From assembly GCA_958295935.1 (NCBI GenBank), contig OY282385.1, positions 744,001-808,000 of the forward strand: 64,000 nucleotides of DNA. Direction: 5' to 3'. The translations under genes were made by a program, and so were the position numbers. This document shows, piece by piece, positions 17,034 to 25,371 of this stretch (position 1 is the first letter of the stretch; every line of letters starts with the position of its first letter). The notes below the pieces were generated by a model, which ran no database searches, was not told the DNA's origin, and saw only the letters and a program-made list of their open reading frames with translations. The DNA is from an uncultured Dehalococcoidia bacterium (GTDB lineage Bacteria; Chloroflexota; Dehalococcoidia; Lucifugimonadales; Lucifugimonadaceae).

Positions 17034-18377
17034 TTATCTCTTCCAGAGAAATCTGGACGTCTCCTCCATGAAGAAATTGCGGTAATTATCGGGGGCATTC
17101 AAGAGGTTTCCTTCCTCGTCTATTTCGAGCGAGTGAATCCGGACGTCCAAGTCGCCGCGCTCGAAATAGAGAATCGAAACGTCATCAGGCTTCAATGAAG
17201 ACTTTCCATCTCTTACATCCATGCGCACGCGGTCGATCAGGTGGTCGCTGTGCGTCTCGACCACCAACTGGCGCTGGGGACCGGCCACTTGACAGAACAG
17301 GCTGCCCAACGCGGCCTGCGCGCTGGGATGCAGATGCACCTCCGGCTGCTGAAGCAAGAACACATCCCGCTGGCCCTCGTGCAGCAGTTCGGTTATCACG
17401 GGCAGCGCCTGGCTAACCCCGTACCCCACGTCGATCAAGTTACGCGCTGGTCCCTTAGCTCGCTTAGCTCTGCCTCCAAATCTTCTAACCTGGATTTGAA
17501 AAGGGTCGCTGCCTTTCTTTCCTAGTCTTTTGATAGAGATCTCGTCAAAGAGGCCGGCCGATTTTCCAAAATCTTCAAGCCGCTTCTTGAGATCAGCCCA
17601 TTCCTCACCCTTGGAAGACATTTCGGCCAGATACATGGGTTCGTATTCACCTTCAGGGTCAGATGTGAACGGTGAAGGGTCGTACGTACGGCGAGGCTTG
17701 GAACGGACGGGCGCGCTTGCGAATGGTCGGTGTTGATGCATACTGTGAAAAGTCAGACGGTTTAAAGATATACGATCCTGTGTATTAAACGGTGGAGAAT
17801 TTTCGAGCGGCACAAATTTAACCAATTGGGACTGATCGTCTCGAAAGATTATGCCTATCAGAAAGTGGTAAGGCGGAAACATTGGATCATCTTCGGAAAT
17901 ATACGGAAGCCTGGTTTTTGTTGGAATTTGTGCTTTCCAAGCTCCCTTATCCGTTCCAATTTCAAGAGCATATGACTCACCGGGTATAATTGATTCCTTA
18001 ATCCATGCCTCCTCGCGCGAACTATAGCGTCTCACAGGAACAGGTGCAGTGCCGCTCTGTGCGAAAGTGAACTCAAATTTGATCTGCGATCTATTTTCGA
18101 GCTCAGGTCTGAAGCTGAATCCTGCTTCGAACGTGTCGGCTCTGCCGCCCCGGCCACCTCTATGGTGTGCAATCTCGTCGAAGCTCCCGAGGTCGTACGG
18201 GGCTTCCTTGAAGTCTGGATTCTCGGAACTGTATAGGAGATCCAAGAGCACGCGGATCATTGCCATGAATGATGTCTTGCCGGTGCTGTTCTCGCCGACG
18301 AGCAGGGTAAGCGGCGCGAGACGGGCAGTTTGTTTCTCGCCAAAACAGCGGTAGTTCTCTAGCGTGATCGAGTCCAT
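17034..18377 (-). CDS. ABC/OLD-type AAA ATPase (DUF3696-like)
   Basis: A 447-residue SMC/RecF-fold ATPase. N-terminal I-T-L-E-N-Y-R-C-F-G precedes Walker A G-E-N-S-T-G-K-T-S at residues 28-36. The C-half has a degenerate signature segment D-V-G-Y-G-V-S-Q, Walker B V-F-L-L-Q-Q-P-E-V-H-L-H-P near 339-351, and the H-loop V-V-E-T-H-S-D-H near 372-379. It ends in N-Y-R-N-F-F-M-E-E, as in DUF3696 proteins. The usual acidic pair before Pro in Walker B is Q-Q, but the catalytic Glu of P-E is kept. No TOPRIM domain is fused; the nuclease activity would come from the adjacent PIN protein. Middle part is AT-rich, suggesting transfer. Confidence 0.85.
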   Translation of the reverse strand: MDSITLENYRCFGEKQTARLAPLTLLVGENSTGKTSFMAMIRVLLDLLYSSENPDFKEAPYDLGSFDEIAHHRGGRGGRADTFEAGFSFRPELENRSQIKFEFTFAQSGTAPVPVRRYSSREEAWIKESIIPGESYALEIGTDKGAWKAQIPTKTRLPYISEDDPMFPPYHFLIGIIFRDDQSQLVKFVPLENSPPFNTQDRISLNRLTFHSMHQHRPFASAPVRSKPRRTYDPSPFTSDPEGEYEPMYLAEMSSKGEEWADLKKRLEDFGKSAGLFDEISIKRLGKKGSDPFQIQVRRFGGRAKRAKGPARNLIDVGYGVSQALPVITELLHEGQRDVFLLQQPEVHLHPSAQAALGSLFCQVAGPQRQLVVETHSDHLIDRVRMDVRDGKSSLKPDDVSILYFERGDLDVRIHSLEIDEEGNLLNAPDNYRNFFMEETSRFLWKR

Positions 18378-18434
18378 TGGGGTTCACTCACTTACATAAG
18401 GTACTGACGGCAGGATAGCACACGGCGTTTCATC

Positions 18435-18781
18435 CTAGCGCAGGAGACGCAGGCAGAACCAGAAGTTGTCGATCCGGTCATATCGCAGGGTGAGTCCTAT
18501 CACGGGTCTACGGTCGGCGAGTCTGAGTGCGGCGCCGTCCAAGTCTGGGGGATCAGGTCGCTCCGGGTCAGCCCGCGTTGGTCCATGTAGAACTTGATGG
18601 CGGCGGCGGGGCTTGGGTAGCCCATCGGGTGGCGCCTGTCCTCGTAATGTTCAACGAGATCGACGAGAACGTCGAACTCGTCGCTCTCGTAGGTACCCTC
18701 CTCGGCGTCGAATATCTCGTCAATGCGCACGAGTGCACGATCCAGATCCTCGTCGGTACGGATTGGCTTGACGTCGACCAT
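18435..18781 (-). pseudogene. collapsed HigA antitoxin fused out of frame to an ImmA/IrrE peptidase remnant
   Basis: The ATG frame 18781-18500 starts like the COG5499 HigA antitoxin (V-K-P-I-R-T-D-E-D, E-A-I-K-F-like A-A-I-K-F-Y-M-D-Q-R-G-L-T-R-S-D-L-I-P) and then stops being alignable exactly where the HTH should continue. In the next frame the DNA reads L-D-G-A-A-L-R-L-A-D-R-R-P-V-I-G-L-T-L-R (then Y-D-R-I-D-N-F-W-F), the strand just before the H-E-x-x-H helix of ImmA/IrrE metallopeptidases, ending at TAG 18435-18437 before that helix. A deletion has therefore removed the end of higA and the start of the peptidase gene. Good ribosome site AGGAGG before the ATG. Confidence 0.85.
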
Positions 18782-18783
18782 TT

Positions 18784-18892
18784 CTACACCTCCTCTGCGT
18801 TTATGCGGTCATATTCAGCTTACCGCACGGTACCAAGTGAGTAGGCGGCCCTCCGCGTCGGGGCGGCGTTCCCAGAACTCTCGGACGGGCAT
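18784..18892 (-). pseudogene. collapsed HigB toxin
   Basis: From the ATG at 18892 the frame reads M-P-V-R-E-F-W-E-R-R-P-D-A-E-G-R-L-L-T-W (then Y-R-A-V-S and a stop), the N-terminus of the HigB family (typically L-R-E-F-x-x-x-x-P-D-A-E-x-P-L-x-x-W-Y). In a second frame the adjoining bases read A-E-Y-D-R-I-N-A-E-E-V followed by TAG at 18784-18786, the HigB C-terminus (H-A-E-Y-D-K-I-N-A-E). About 60 central residues are missing. The end lies two bases before the higA start, the normal higBA spacing. Confidence 0.85.
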
Positions 18893-18927
18893 TTCACTTC
18901 GCCCCGCGCTGGTCGTGCAGAAAGGCC

Positions 18928-19782
18928 TTATACGGCTGCCAGTTCGAAGATGGGCGCGTTGCCGCGGGAGCGGCGTTCCAGTTCGCCTAGTTCGGACGGA
19001 TCCAGCGGCGTGAAATCTCGGGCTATCTCTACGCCGAGGCGGAACAGTTCGGGGTCTCCGGGCGGCAGGGCGGCCACTACGGGTTGGGACAATGCGAATC
19101 GCAGTGCGAGCGCCGCGAGTTCGGGGTCATCCACTGGGTAGTACCAGCAATTTTGGCGTGCGCGCGGCTGGTTTTCGGCGAGTTTGTATTGGGCCATAGC
19201 CTTGAGCGCCAGTACGGCGACGCCTTTCCGACGCGCCTTTTCCACCACCTGCGGCCCAAAGCCCGACTCGAAGTAGTTCACCCAGTTGACGGGAAAGAGC
19301 GTGGAGTCGAATCGGAATTGGTCCATCAGTTCGAGGGCGACCTCTGCGGAGTGGGCCGAGAAGCCGAGATAGCGCACCAAGCCTTGTTCTCTGGCCTTGA
19401 CGAAGGTTTCCAACGCGCCTGCCGGGCCTAGGGCGCGCCGTAGGTCTTCTCTGGTTTTCATGGAGTGAAGCTGGTACAGATCGAATTGGGCGGTCCGGAG
19501 CAGGCGTAGGGAATTTTCGAGGTCGGCTCTTGCGCCCGCGGCGTCCCGCCTGGTGGTCTTGCAGGCCAGGAATACCTCGTTTCGCCAGGGTGCGAGCGCC
19601 GGGCCGAGCATCTCCTGGGCGTTTCCGTATGCGGGCGCCACGTCGAAGTAGTTGATGCCCTGGTCTATCGCCCATCCGACGTCATCGCTCGCTTGCCGCG
19701 AGGTCACTCCCTTGACGACGATGCCTCCAAAGCCGACTATCGACAGGTCGACGCCGGTATTGCCGTAGGGCCGTTTTTGCAT
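18928..19782 (-). CDS. aldo/keto reductase
   Basis: A 284-residue TIM-barrel oxidoreductase using NADPH. Start chosen at the ATG at 19782, giving M-Q-K-R-P-Y-G-N-T-G-V-D-L-S, with GGAAGGAA upstream; an earlier ATG at 19827 is in frame but less likely. G-I-N-Y-F-D-V-A-P-A-Y-G contains the catalytic Asp and Tyr, A-C-K-T-T the Lys, and Y-Q-L-H-S-M the His. V-R-Y-L-G-F-S and N-W-V-N-Y are further family marks. Reduces carbonyls of sugars or xenobiotics; substrate not assignable. It lies 114 bases downstream of the enolase-family gene on the same strand, perhaps in one catabolic unit. Confidence 0.85.
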   Translation of the reverse strand: MQKRPYGNTGVDLSIVGFGGIVVKGVTSRQASDDVGWAIDQGINYFDVAPAYGNAQEMLGPALAPWRNEVFLACKTTRRDAAGARADLENSLRLLRTAQFDLYQLHSMKTREDLRRALGPAGALETFVKAREQGLVRYLGFSAHSAEVALELMDQFRFDSTLFPVNWVNYFESGFGPQVVEKARRKGVAVLALKAMAQYKLAENQPRARQNCWYYPVDDPELAALALRFALSQPVVAALPPGDPELFRLGVEIARDFTPLDPSELGELERRSRGNAPIFELAAV

Positions 19783-19895
19783 TGTTCCATTCCTTCCGCT
19801 GTCCCTGAACACCTTTTCTTCATACACCCCGCCCTACCCGCTTATCCGGGCCGGAAGCAGGCGCGTGCAAAGGCGCTATGTGTTGGCGTGCGGGT

Positions 19896-21077
19896 TCAGT
19901 GGGCGGGGCCTGCCGCGCTGCTCCGCAGTTGACGGAGCCGCGCTCCGGTGTAGGCGAGTTCCTCGAGCTTGTCTTCATCGATTTCGATGCCCAGGCCGGG
20001 GCCCTCGGGCACGACCAGGCAAGAGTCCTCGTACCTGACCCTCTCCGCCGCGCAGTCCTGCTGATAGAGCAGCGGGCCCGCCGGGTCGCATGGGGCGTCT
20101 ATGGAATCGAGCGAGGCCATCACGTGGGCCGCGGCCGCGGTGCCGATGCTCAGCTCCTGCGTGGTGCCGTGCAGAGTGCCCAGTCCGATGGAGTGCGCGA
20201 AGTCGAACAGGTACTTGGCTCGCGCTATCCCGTTGCCGCAGGTGGCGATGTTGGCGAGGTCTACCGCCTCGTGCTCCTTGAAGAGCAGCAGGTCTTCTTC
20301 GCTGTTCAGGTGCTCGCTGATCGGCCTGCCCAGCTGACGGCGGAGTTCGGCCATGCCTTTAACATCCCGCATCTCCACCCGCGAGGCGTAGTTTCCCACC
20401 CAGCTCACGCGCCCCCTGGATCGTCTGGACACGCTTTCGGCGAGTTCGTAGCCGTAATCCCAGAATCGGCGCAAGATGGCGAGGGCATCCTGCCAGTGGA
20501 AGCGGCCCGACAGATCAAAGGACTTGATGTCCACGCTGTCTCCGAATTCTTTGTGAAAGGCGCTGAGCCAGGCCGCCTCGGACTCTACGTTGTATCCGAT
20601 GTACTTCCGTATACGATGCTGGCCCATATCGACCACTCTGCCCACTCTGCGCAGGTTGTCTCGCACTTCCTGGGCCGGGTCTTCGTCATCCGGCGTTGCC
20701 ATCGGGAAGATGGGGTAGCAGAAGGGGATCCGGTCTCTCCGCTTGCCGCCGAGCAGCACGTATACGGGCGCTCCGAGGATCTTGCCGAGCAGATCGTATA
20801 GTGCGATGTCGAACGCGGGCGCAAGGATGCCGTCGAGGCGGTCCATAGCGCCGGAGACGTCCAGGGGGTCGGCGCCTGCGATGCGGTGATTCGCCTCCTC
20901 CTCGAGTTGCCCGAAGTTTGGAAAGTCGGAACCCGGGTGTATGTGGGACAGGTCTGACCACTCCCCCCAGCCCGTATGGCCGGAGTCGGTGTCGACGCGC
21001 ACCATGAGGTGCTCACTGATGGCGCCGGTCTCCCGGTACGTTTCGATCAGAAAAAACTTGCAACCCGTGACGTGCAT
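19896..21077 (-). CDS. enolase-superfamily protein (mandelate racemase/muconate lactonizing type), divergent
   Basis: A 393-residue protein with an N-terminal capping domain (V-R-V-D-T-D-S-G-H-T-G-W-G-E) and a C-terminal barrel (I-A-L-Y-D-L-L-G-K-I-L-G-A-P-V-Y). Family members abstract a proton alpha to a carboxylate, usually dehydrating acid sugars. The barrel metal ligands seem to be Asp188, Glu214 and Glu255 (S-F-D-L-S, L-A-E-S, I-S-E-H). The general base K-x-K on strand 2 is not clear: the corresponding segment reads R-K-Y-I-G-Y (157-162), so chemistry may differ from mandelate racemase. Followed by the aldo/keto reductase. Confidence 0.85.
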   Translation of the reverse strand: MHVTGCKFFLIETYRETGAISEHLMVRVDTDSGHTGWGEWSDLSHIHPGSDFPNFGQLEEEANHRIAGADPLDVSGAMDRLDGILAPAFDIALYDLLGKILGAPVYVLLGGKRRDRIPFCYPIFPMATPDDEDPAQEVRDNLRRVGRVVDMGQHRIRKYIGYNVESEAAWLSAFHKEFGDSVDIKSFDLSGRFHWQDALAILRRFWDYGYELAESVSRRSRGRVSWVGNYASRVEMRDVKGMAELRRQLGRPISEHLNSEEDLLLFKEHEAVDLANIATCGNGIARAKYLFDFAHSIGLGTLHGTTQELSIGTAAAAHVMASLDSIDAPCDPAGPLLYQQDCAAERVRYEDSCLVVPEGPGLGIEIDEDKLEELAYTGARLRQLRSSAAGPAH

Positions 21078-21288
21078 GTCGTCGCTCCTCTGGATGGGTG
21101 TGCCGCCCGCTACAAGATACCACTGCCAAGCGCGGGAGACAGGGGAACCCAGGCGGGCGCGGCGGGCCAGTACTATGCTGCTAAAGTAAGGGGAATGGGT
21201 GCGGTCGTCCAGCTGCGGGCTTTTAGCGGACTGGACCGGCGGCTATAAGGTCACGCCGCCGCCCTGCCCTGAAGCCGGAGGGACGCCG

Positions 21289-21714
21289 TTGGAGCTAGAG
21301 TACGCTTTCCTGTGCGATTACGCGGACCAAGGACAAAAGTTGACCGCGGTGGGAATCGGCATCGACGCGATCCATGCCCCGGAGGTTCCGGTCGTGCATC
21401 CGATGATCTTTGCGGTTGCGGGGATACGGTTCGAGCGTCCGGAGACCAATCGCGCCAGGCGCCTGGAGGTTGAGCTGGTCGATGCGGACGGCAATCCGGT
21501 TATACCCCGTCTGGAGGCTGAGATGCAGGTGGGCCCTCCTGCACCCGGATTCAGCTTCCAGCGTCAGCGGATAGTACTAGGCATCAACGGGGCAACGTTC
21601 CCTAGATACGGCGACTACGAGGTCAACTGGCTAATGGACGGAGTGGTACTGCGCTCGACTCCCCTAAAGGTGTTGCCAATTCCTGAGCAGAATCCCGCCC
21701 CGCCCTCTCCATGA
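21289..21714 (+). CDS. DUF6941 family protein
   Basis: About 141 residues from the TTG at 21289, which has GGAGGG six bases upstream; the frame is open to 21199 but the extension has no family match. The protein begins L-E-L-E-Y-A-F-L-C-D-Y-A and contains V-G-I-G-I-D-A-I-H-A-P and G-D-Y-E-V-N-W-L-M-D-G-V, a pattern of small beta-rich proteins now grouped as DUF6941. Function unknown. Stands alone between the divergent enolase-family gene and the convergent recG. Confidence 0.7.
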   Translation: MELEYAFLCDYADQGQKLTAVGIGIDAIHAPEVPVVHPMIFAVAGIRFERPETNRARRLEVELVDADGNPVIPRLEAEMQVGPPAPGFSFQRQRIVLGINGATFPRYGDYEVNWLMDGVVLRSTPLKVLPIPEQNPAPPSP

Positions 21715-21750
21715 ACTGAGCCGGGGCCTTGGAGCAGGCCGGAAAACTCA

Positions 21751-24216
21751 CTAGGAGATGCCGGCCGGTTTAGCAATGGTCTGACGCCGCATCTCCCGTA
21801 CAAGTCCGGAATGAACCGGGTTTTTGAGCGAAGGATCAGCCTCTATGATTTTTTCCGCCTCCTTGCGCGCCCCCACGAGGAGGTCCCGGTCTTCGATAGT
21901 CGCAACCTTCAGGTCGGGCCAGCCGCTCTGCTTTGCGCCAAGGTACTCGCCAGGCCCCCGCATCTTCAGATCTGCCTCGGCCAACTCGAAACCGTCGGAC
22001 AGCTTTTCGACAGTCGAGAGCCTTGCCCCTGCATCCGGGGATGGGTCGTCCGCCAGGAGTATGCAGCTGCTGCCGCCCGTCCCCCTGCCCACCCTACCCC
22101 GAAACTGGTGCAACTGGGCCATGCCGAAGCGGTCGGCGCTTTCGATCAGCATAACCGTGGCGTTCGGCACATCCACGCCCACCTCTATGACAGGGGTTGA
22201 GACCAGAGCCTGGGTCTTTCCACTGCGAAAGGAGTCCATAGCCGCCCGTTTATCGCCGATCTTCATGCGGCCGTGAAGCAGCCCTACTTCCAGGCCAGCC
22301 AGTTCACCGCCCCGCAGCCTCTCGTATTCGACGGTGGCCGCGCGGGCATTGACTTGATCGGATTCCTCGATCAGGGGGCATACGATGAAAGCCTGTCTGC
22401 CCGCGGCAGCTTCCCGCTTGACGAGGCGGTAGGCGGAGCGGCGATCCTGTATGGAGCGGGCCCATCTGGTTGAAATCGGCTTGCGCCCTTTCGGCATCTC
22501 TCGCAGTGTGGACAGTTCAAGGTCGCCAAACACCGTCAGCGCAAGTGAGCGAGGAATGGGCGTGGCGGACATTACGAGCAGGTGCGGGCGCGGCGTTCGC
22601 TCGGCCAATATGCCGCGCTGCTCCACGCCGAAGCGGTGTTGCTCATCTACGACGAGCAGAGCGAGGCGCGGTATGTAGACGGCGTCCTGGAACAGCGCGT
22701 GCGTACCTATGAGGATGTCTATCTTCCCGTCTGCGACCATCTCCCGAACGCGTGATGCGGCCGACTTGCGCATGCTTCCAGTGAGTAGCGCCAAAGTGAT
22801 GGTGCTTCCGTCAAGGTCCGCCTCAGCGACGGCCTCCGGCAGTTCATGGGATGGTTTGGCCTCAAGCTGGCGGGATGCACTAAGGAAATGCTGCTCGGCC
22901 AGCACCTCAGTGGGGGCCATGAAGGCGCCTGTGTGTTCGCTCGCGGCGGCAAGCAACGCAGCGAGCGCAACAACGGTTTTGCCGCTGCCGACCTCACCCT
23001 GGAGCATTCGGCCCATGGGGACAGGGCGGGAAATGTCTTGCAGAATGGTGTCCAAGGCTTCCCGCTGGTCATGGGTCAGCGAGAAGTCGAGCCCTTCCAC
23101 AAACTTTCTGGCGACAACCTGGCCGCCCTCGATCGGGACTCCTCCTCGCCTTTCGGCCCAGTCCTGCTTGCGTCTGAGAGCCGCAAGCTGATTCAGAAAG
23201 AGCTCGTCGAAGGCGAGCCGTTCCCGCGCCTCTGCATATTCCTCGTGGGTGGCCGGGAAGTGCATGCGGCGGATGGACTCTGCCAGACTACGCATCCCCA
23301 GGCGCTTCAATACCGCTTGGGGAATGTGATCCTGGATCATAGAGAGGCCAGCGCTCAGGGCGCGCTGTGCAGCGTTGCGAATGGTGCGCTGCGGAAGTCC
23401 CTCCGTTGACGGGTAGATAGGAAGCAGATTGCCTGCGTGGACGAGTTTGCCTGGGTCTGAGGCAACCACCTCGTATTCGGGGTTCTCCATCTGAGCGCGG
23501 CCACGATATTCGTTGACTCGTCCGCTGACGGCCAGCCTAACGCCCGGCCTGAGCCGCTCGGCGAGGTAGGCTTGCCTGAACCAGGTAACGGTCAACAGGC
23601 CGGTGCTGTCATTGATGACTATCCGCGCCGCGCCTGGCGGCGGGCCGATGCGGATAGCCTCGGCTCGTGTAACTGTGCCGATCACCGTTGTTTCGTCGTC
23701 CACTGAAAGAACGGCGACCGGCGTCACCTTGGAGTAGTCGACGTGTCGGGTTGGGAATAGGTAGAGAATGTCCCGAAGTGTGGCAACGCCGATTCGCTCG
23801 AATCTTGGACGGTTTGAGGCGCTGATGAAGCGCAGGCTGGCAAGCGGAGAGTCGAGGGTAACGCGCGGCCTGGGGGCAGGGGACGCGTGCGAGGCGGCTC
23901 TCGAGGGGCGGGCGGGTCTTGCCGGTCGGGACGGGGCGCCGCGCGATTGAGATATGCGCTTATCTGCTGCGGCTGCCCATGCCTTGCGTTGGGGGACACT
24001 CAGTTCTGCATAGCGCCGGATTGCTGGCGGAAACAGGCTCGCAAGCCAAGGCAGTACGGCCCGCGATTCTTCGAGGAATCGGTCGAGTCCGCCTATGACG
24101 GCCGAGTTATCGAATCCGCGTTCCCGCTCCAGGGAGAGGATGCCGTGCAAGGCACGTCTCTTTTCCGCGTAGCCGGGGGGGGCGCGGAGTATGGGCTTCT
24201 TGCACGCTGCGGCCAC
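21751..24216 (-). CDS. recG: ATP-dependent DNA helicase RecG
   Basis: Branch-migrating helicase that remodels stalled forks and Holliday junctions. The N-terminal helical region (L-S-L-E-R-E-R-G-F-D-N-S-A-V-I-G-G-L) is of the extended Chloroflexota/Thermotoga-like type. It is followed by the OB-fold wedge domain (around residues 150-260), the helicase core with Walker A G-E-V-G-S-G-K-T-V-V-A, D-E-Q-H-R-F-G-V, S-A-T-P-I-P-R-S and Q-F-R-G-R-V-G-R-G, and a C-terminal TRG-like end. The GTG at 24216 is the best open start in this frame, but a second frame beginning at 24415, overlapping the fakB stop as TAATG, would join it if one base were removed. See the repeat at 24153-24240. Confidence 0.93.
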   Translation of the reverse strand: MAAACKKPILRAPPGYAEKRRALHGILSLERERGFDNSAVIGGLDRFLEESRAVLPWLASLFPPAIRRYAELSVPQRKAWAAAADKRISQSRGAPSRPARPARPSRAASHASPAPRPRVTLDSPLASLRFISASNRPRFERIGVATLRDILYLFPTRHVDYSKVTPVAVLSVDDETTVIGTVTRAEAIRIGPPPGAARIVINDSTGLLTVTWFRQAYLAERLRPGVRLAVSGRVNEYRGRAQMENPEYEVVASDPGKLVHAGNLLPIYPSTEGLPQRTIRNAAQRALSAGLSMIQDHIPQAVLKRLGMRSLAESIRRMHFPATHEEYAEARERLAFDELFLNQLAALRRKQDWAERRGGVPIEGGQVVARKFVEGLDFSLTHDQREALDTILQDISRPVPMGRMLQGEVGSGKTVVALAALLAAASEHTGAFMAPTEVLAEQHFLSASRQLEAKPSHELPEAVAEADLDGSTITLALLTGSMRKSAASRVREMVADGKIDILIGTHALFQDAVYIPRLALLVVDEQHRFGVEQRGILAERTPRPHLLVMSATPIPRSLALTVFGDLELSTLREMPKGRKPISTRWARSIQDRRSAYRLVKREAAAGRQAFIVCPLIEESDQVNARAATVEYERLRGGELAGLEVGLLHGRMKIGDKRAAMDSFRSGKTQALVSTPVIEVGVDVPNATVMLIESADRFGMAQLHQFRGRVGRGTGGSSCILLADDPSPDAGARLSTVEKLSDGFELAEADLKMRGPGEYLGAKQSGWPDLKVATIEDRDLLVGARKEAEKIIEADPSLKNPVHSGLVREMRRQTIAKPAGIS

Positions 24217-24415
24217 GTTTCTTCTCCGCGTAGCCGGGGGCCTCTACGCCTTCGTTCTGATTGGCAGGTTGTCTTTGCCGCCTGACTTCGTTGGGTGAGC
24301 GAGTGCGAGTACCGGCGTCCAGGTTCCTGAATTGCCTCTTTCGTCGCGCAGCAGTAGCCGGGTCACGGGTGGTCCCAGGTTCGGGCTGAGGTTTTTCCGC
24401 AGCCACCCGGCTCAT
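24107..24415 (-). other. possible true N-terminus of RecG, out of frame
   Basis: The ATG at 24415 overlaps the fakB stop (TAATG), a classic coupled start. Its frame reads A-P-G-Y-A-E-K-K-R-G at the first copy of the local repeat, whereas the RecG frame reads A-P-P-G-Y-A-E-K-R-R at the second. Beyond the eight-G run at 24175-24182 this frame loses sense and stops at 24107. Removing one G, or one 61-bp repeat copy, would join the two frames. Confidence 0.5.
24153..24240. repeat. 61-bp tandem duplication within the recG 5-prime region
   Basis: Two 27-base stretches, 24153-24179 and 24214-24240, are nearly identical (both contain ccgcgtagccggggg) and are offset by 61 bp, which is one more than a multiple of three. 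The lower copy is extended to a run of eight G residues at 24175-24182. Confidence 0.8.
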
Positions 24416-25269
24416 TACTCCCTTGCTTTAACGTAACCGGCTCCCAACATGCCAGGGCCCAGGTACGTCCCCACCACGGGGCCTTGACGCGCAACCGTCA
24501 CCTCGCCGGTCGTGACGTATCTCCGCGTGTCGGCCGCGACCTCTTCTGCGAGTTGCGGTTCCGTGGTGTACATGATGGCCAAGTGGGAAAGGGGTGCGTC
24601 CCTTGCGATGATGCCCTTGATCTTGTCTATACCCTTGTTCTTCGACCTGGCCCTGTCCAGTGGGTGGACTATGCCGTCTTTGAGTTCCAGCATGGGTTTT
24701 AGGCGGAGCAGGGAGCCGAGGTAGAGACTGGCCTTACCGATACGCCCGCCCTTGTAGAGGTACTCCAGAGTCTCTACCAAGCCGAGGAAACGCGCCCTTG
24801 CGCTGATATCGCGTGCCACCTCCAAAGCGTCATCGACGCTGGCGCCGGCCTGCACGGCCTCGGCCACTCCTATGGCCGCCCACCCCAGGGCCATGGACGC
24901 TTGCAGGGTGTCCACGACCTCCACGCGGGGGCCCTCGCCGCCGAGCTCGTCTCGAGCTTGTACAGCCGCGGTGTGCGTTGCGCTGAGCTTGGAAGACAGG
25001 TGCAGCGACAAGACGGCGTCGTGGTCGGCGCCCAACTCCTTGTAGGTCTCTACGAAAGAGACGACAGAGGGCTGCGAGGTGGTCGGGAACTCTTCGGCCT
25101 GCTCAAGCCGTTGGTAGAACTCCTCGGCCTTCATGGTGACCCCGTCGAGGTATGCGTCGAGCCCAAATCTCACGTTGAGCGGGACCACCCGGATGCCGTA
25201 TGAAGCGGCAAGCTGGGGGGGTATGTCAGCGGTGCTGTCCGTAACTACTGCGATTCTCATTTTTTTCAC
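24415..25269 (-). CDS. fakB: DegV family fatty-acid-binding protein (FakB-like)
   Basis: A 284-residue two-domain DegV protein. V-V-T-D-S-T-A-D-I-P (residues 8-17) carries the carboxylate-binding Ser/Thr, and F-P-T-T-S-Q-P-S at about 61-68 is the second conserved loop; Y-K-G-G-R-I-G-K near residue 168 is the typical Arg-containing motif. FakB presents a bound fatty acid to the kinase FakA, which forms acyl phosphate for phospholipid synthesis. The fakA-like gene lies upstream in the same direction (102 bases between), making a clear pair. recG follows with an overlapping or nearly overlapping start. Confidence 0.9.
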   Translation of the reverse strand: MKKMRIAVVTDSTADIPPQLAASYGIRVVPLNVRFGLDAYLDGVTMKAEEFYQRLEQAEEFPTTSQPSVVSFVETYKELGADHDAVLSLHLSSKLSATHTAAVQARDELGGEGPRVEVVDTLQASMALGWAAIGVAEAVQAGASVDDALEVARDISARARFLGLVETLEYLYKGGRIGKASLYLGSLLRLKPMLELKDGIVHPLDRARSKNKGIDKIKGIIARDAPLSHLAIMYTTEPQLAEEVAADTRRYVTTGEVTVARQGPVVGTYLGPGMLGAGYVKARE

Positions 25270-25371
25270 CGTCCACAGTTGAGTTTCAGGAAACTCTTTC
25301 TGGCTGAAGTGGCTTGTCGTGCTGAAATTCCAATGGGCAGACCGGATCTGGCAGAAGCGGTCGGCGATACA

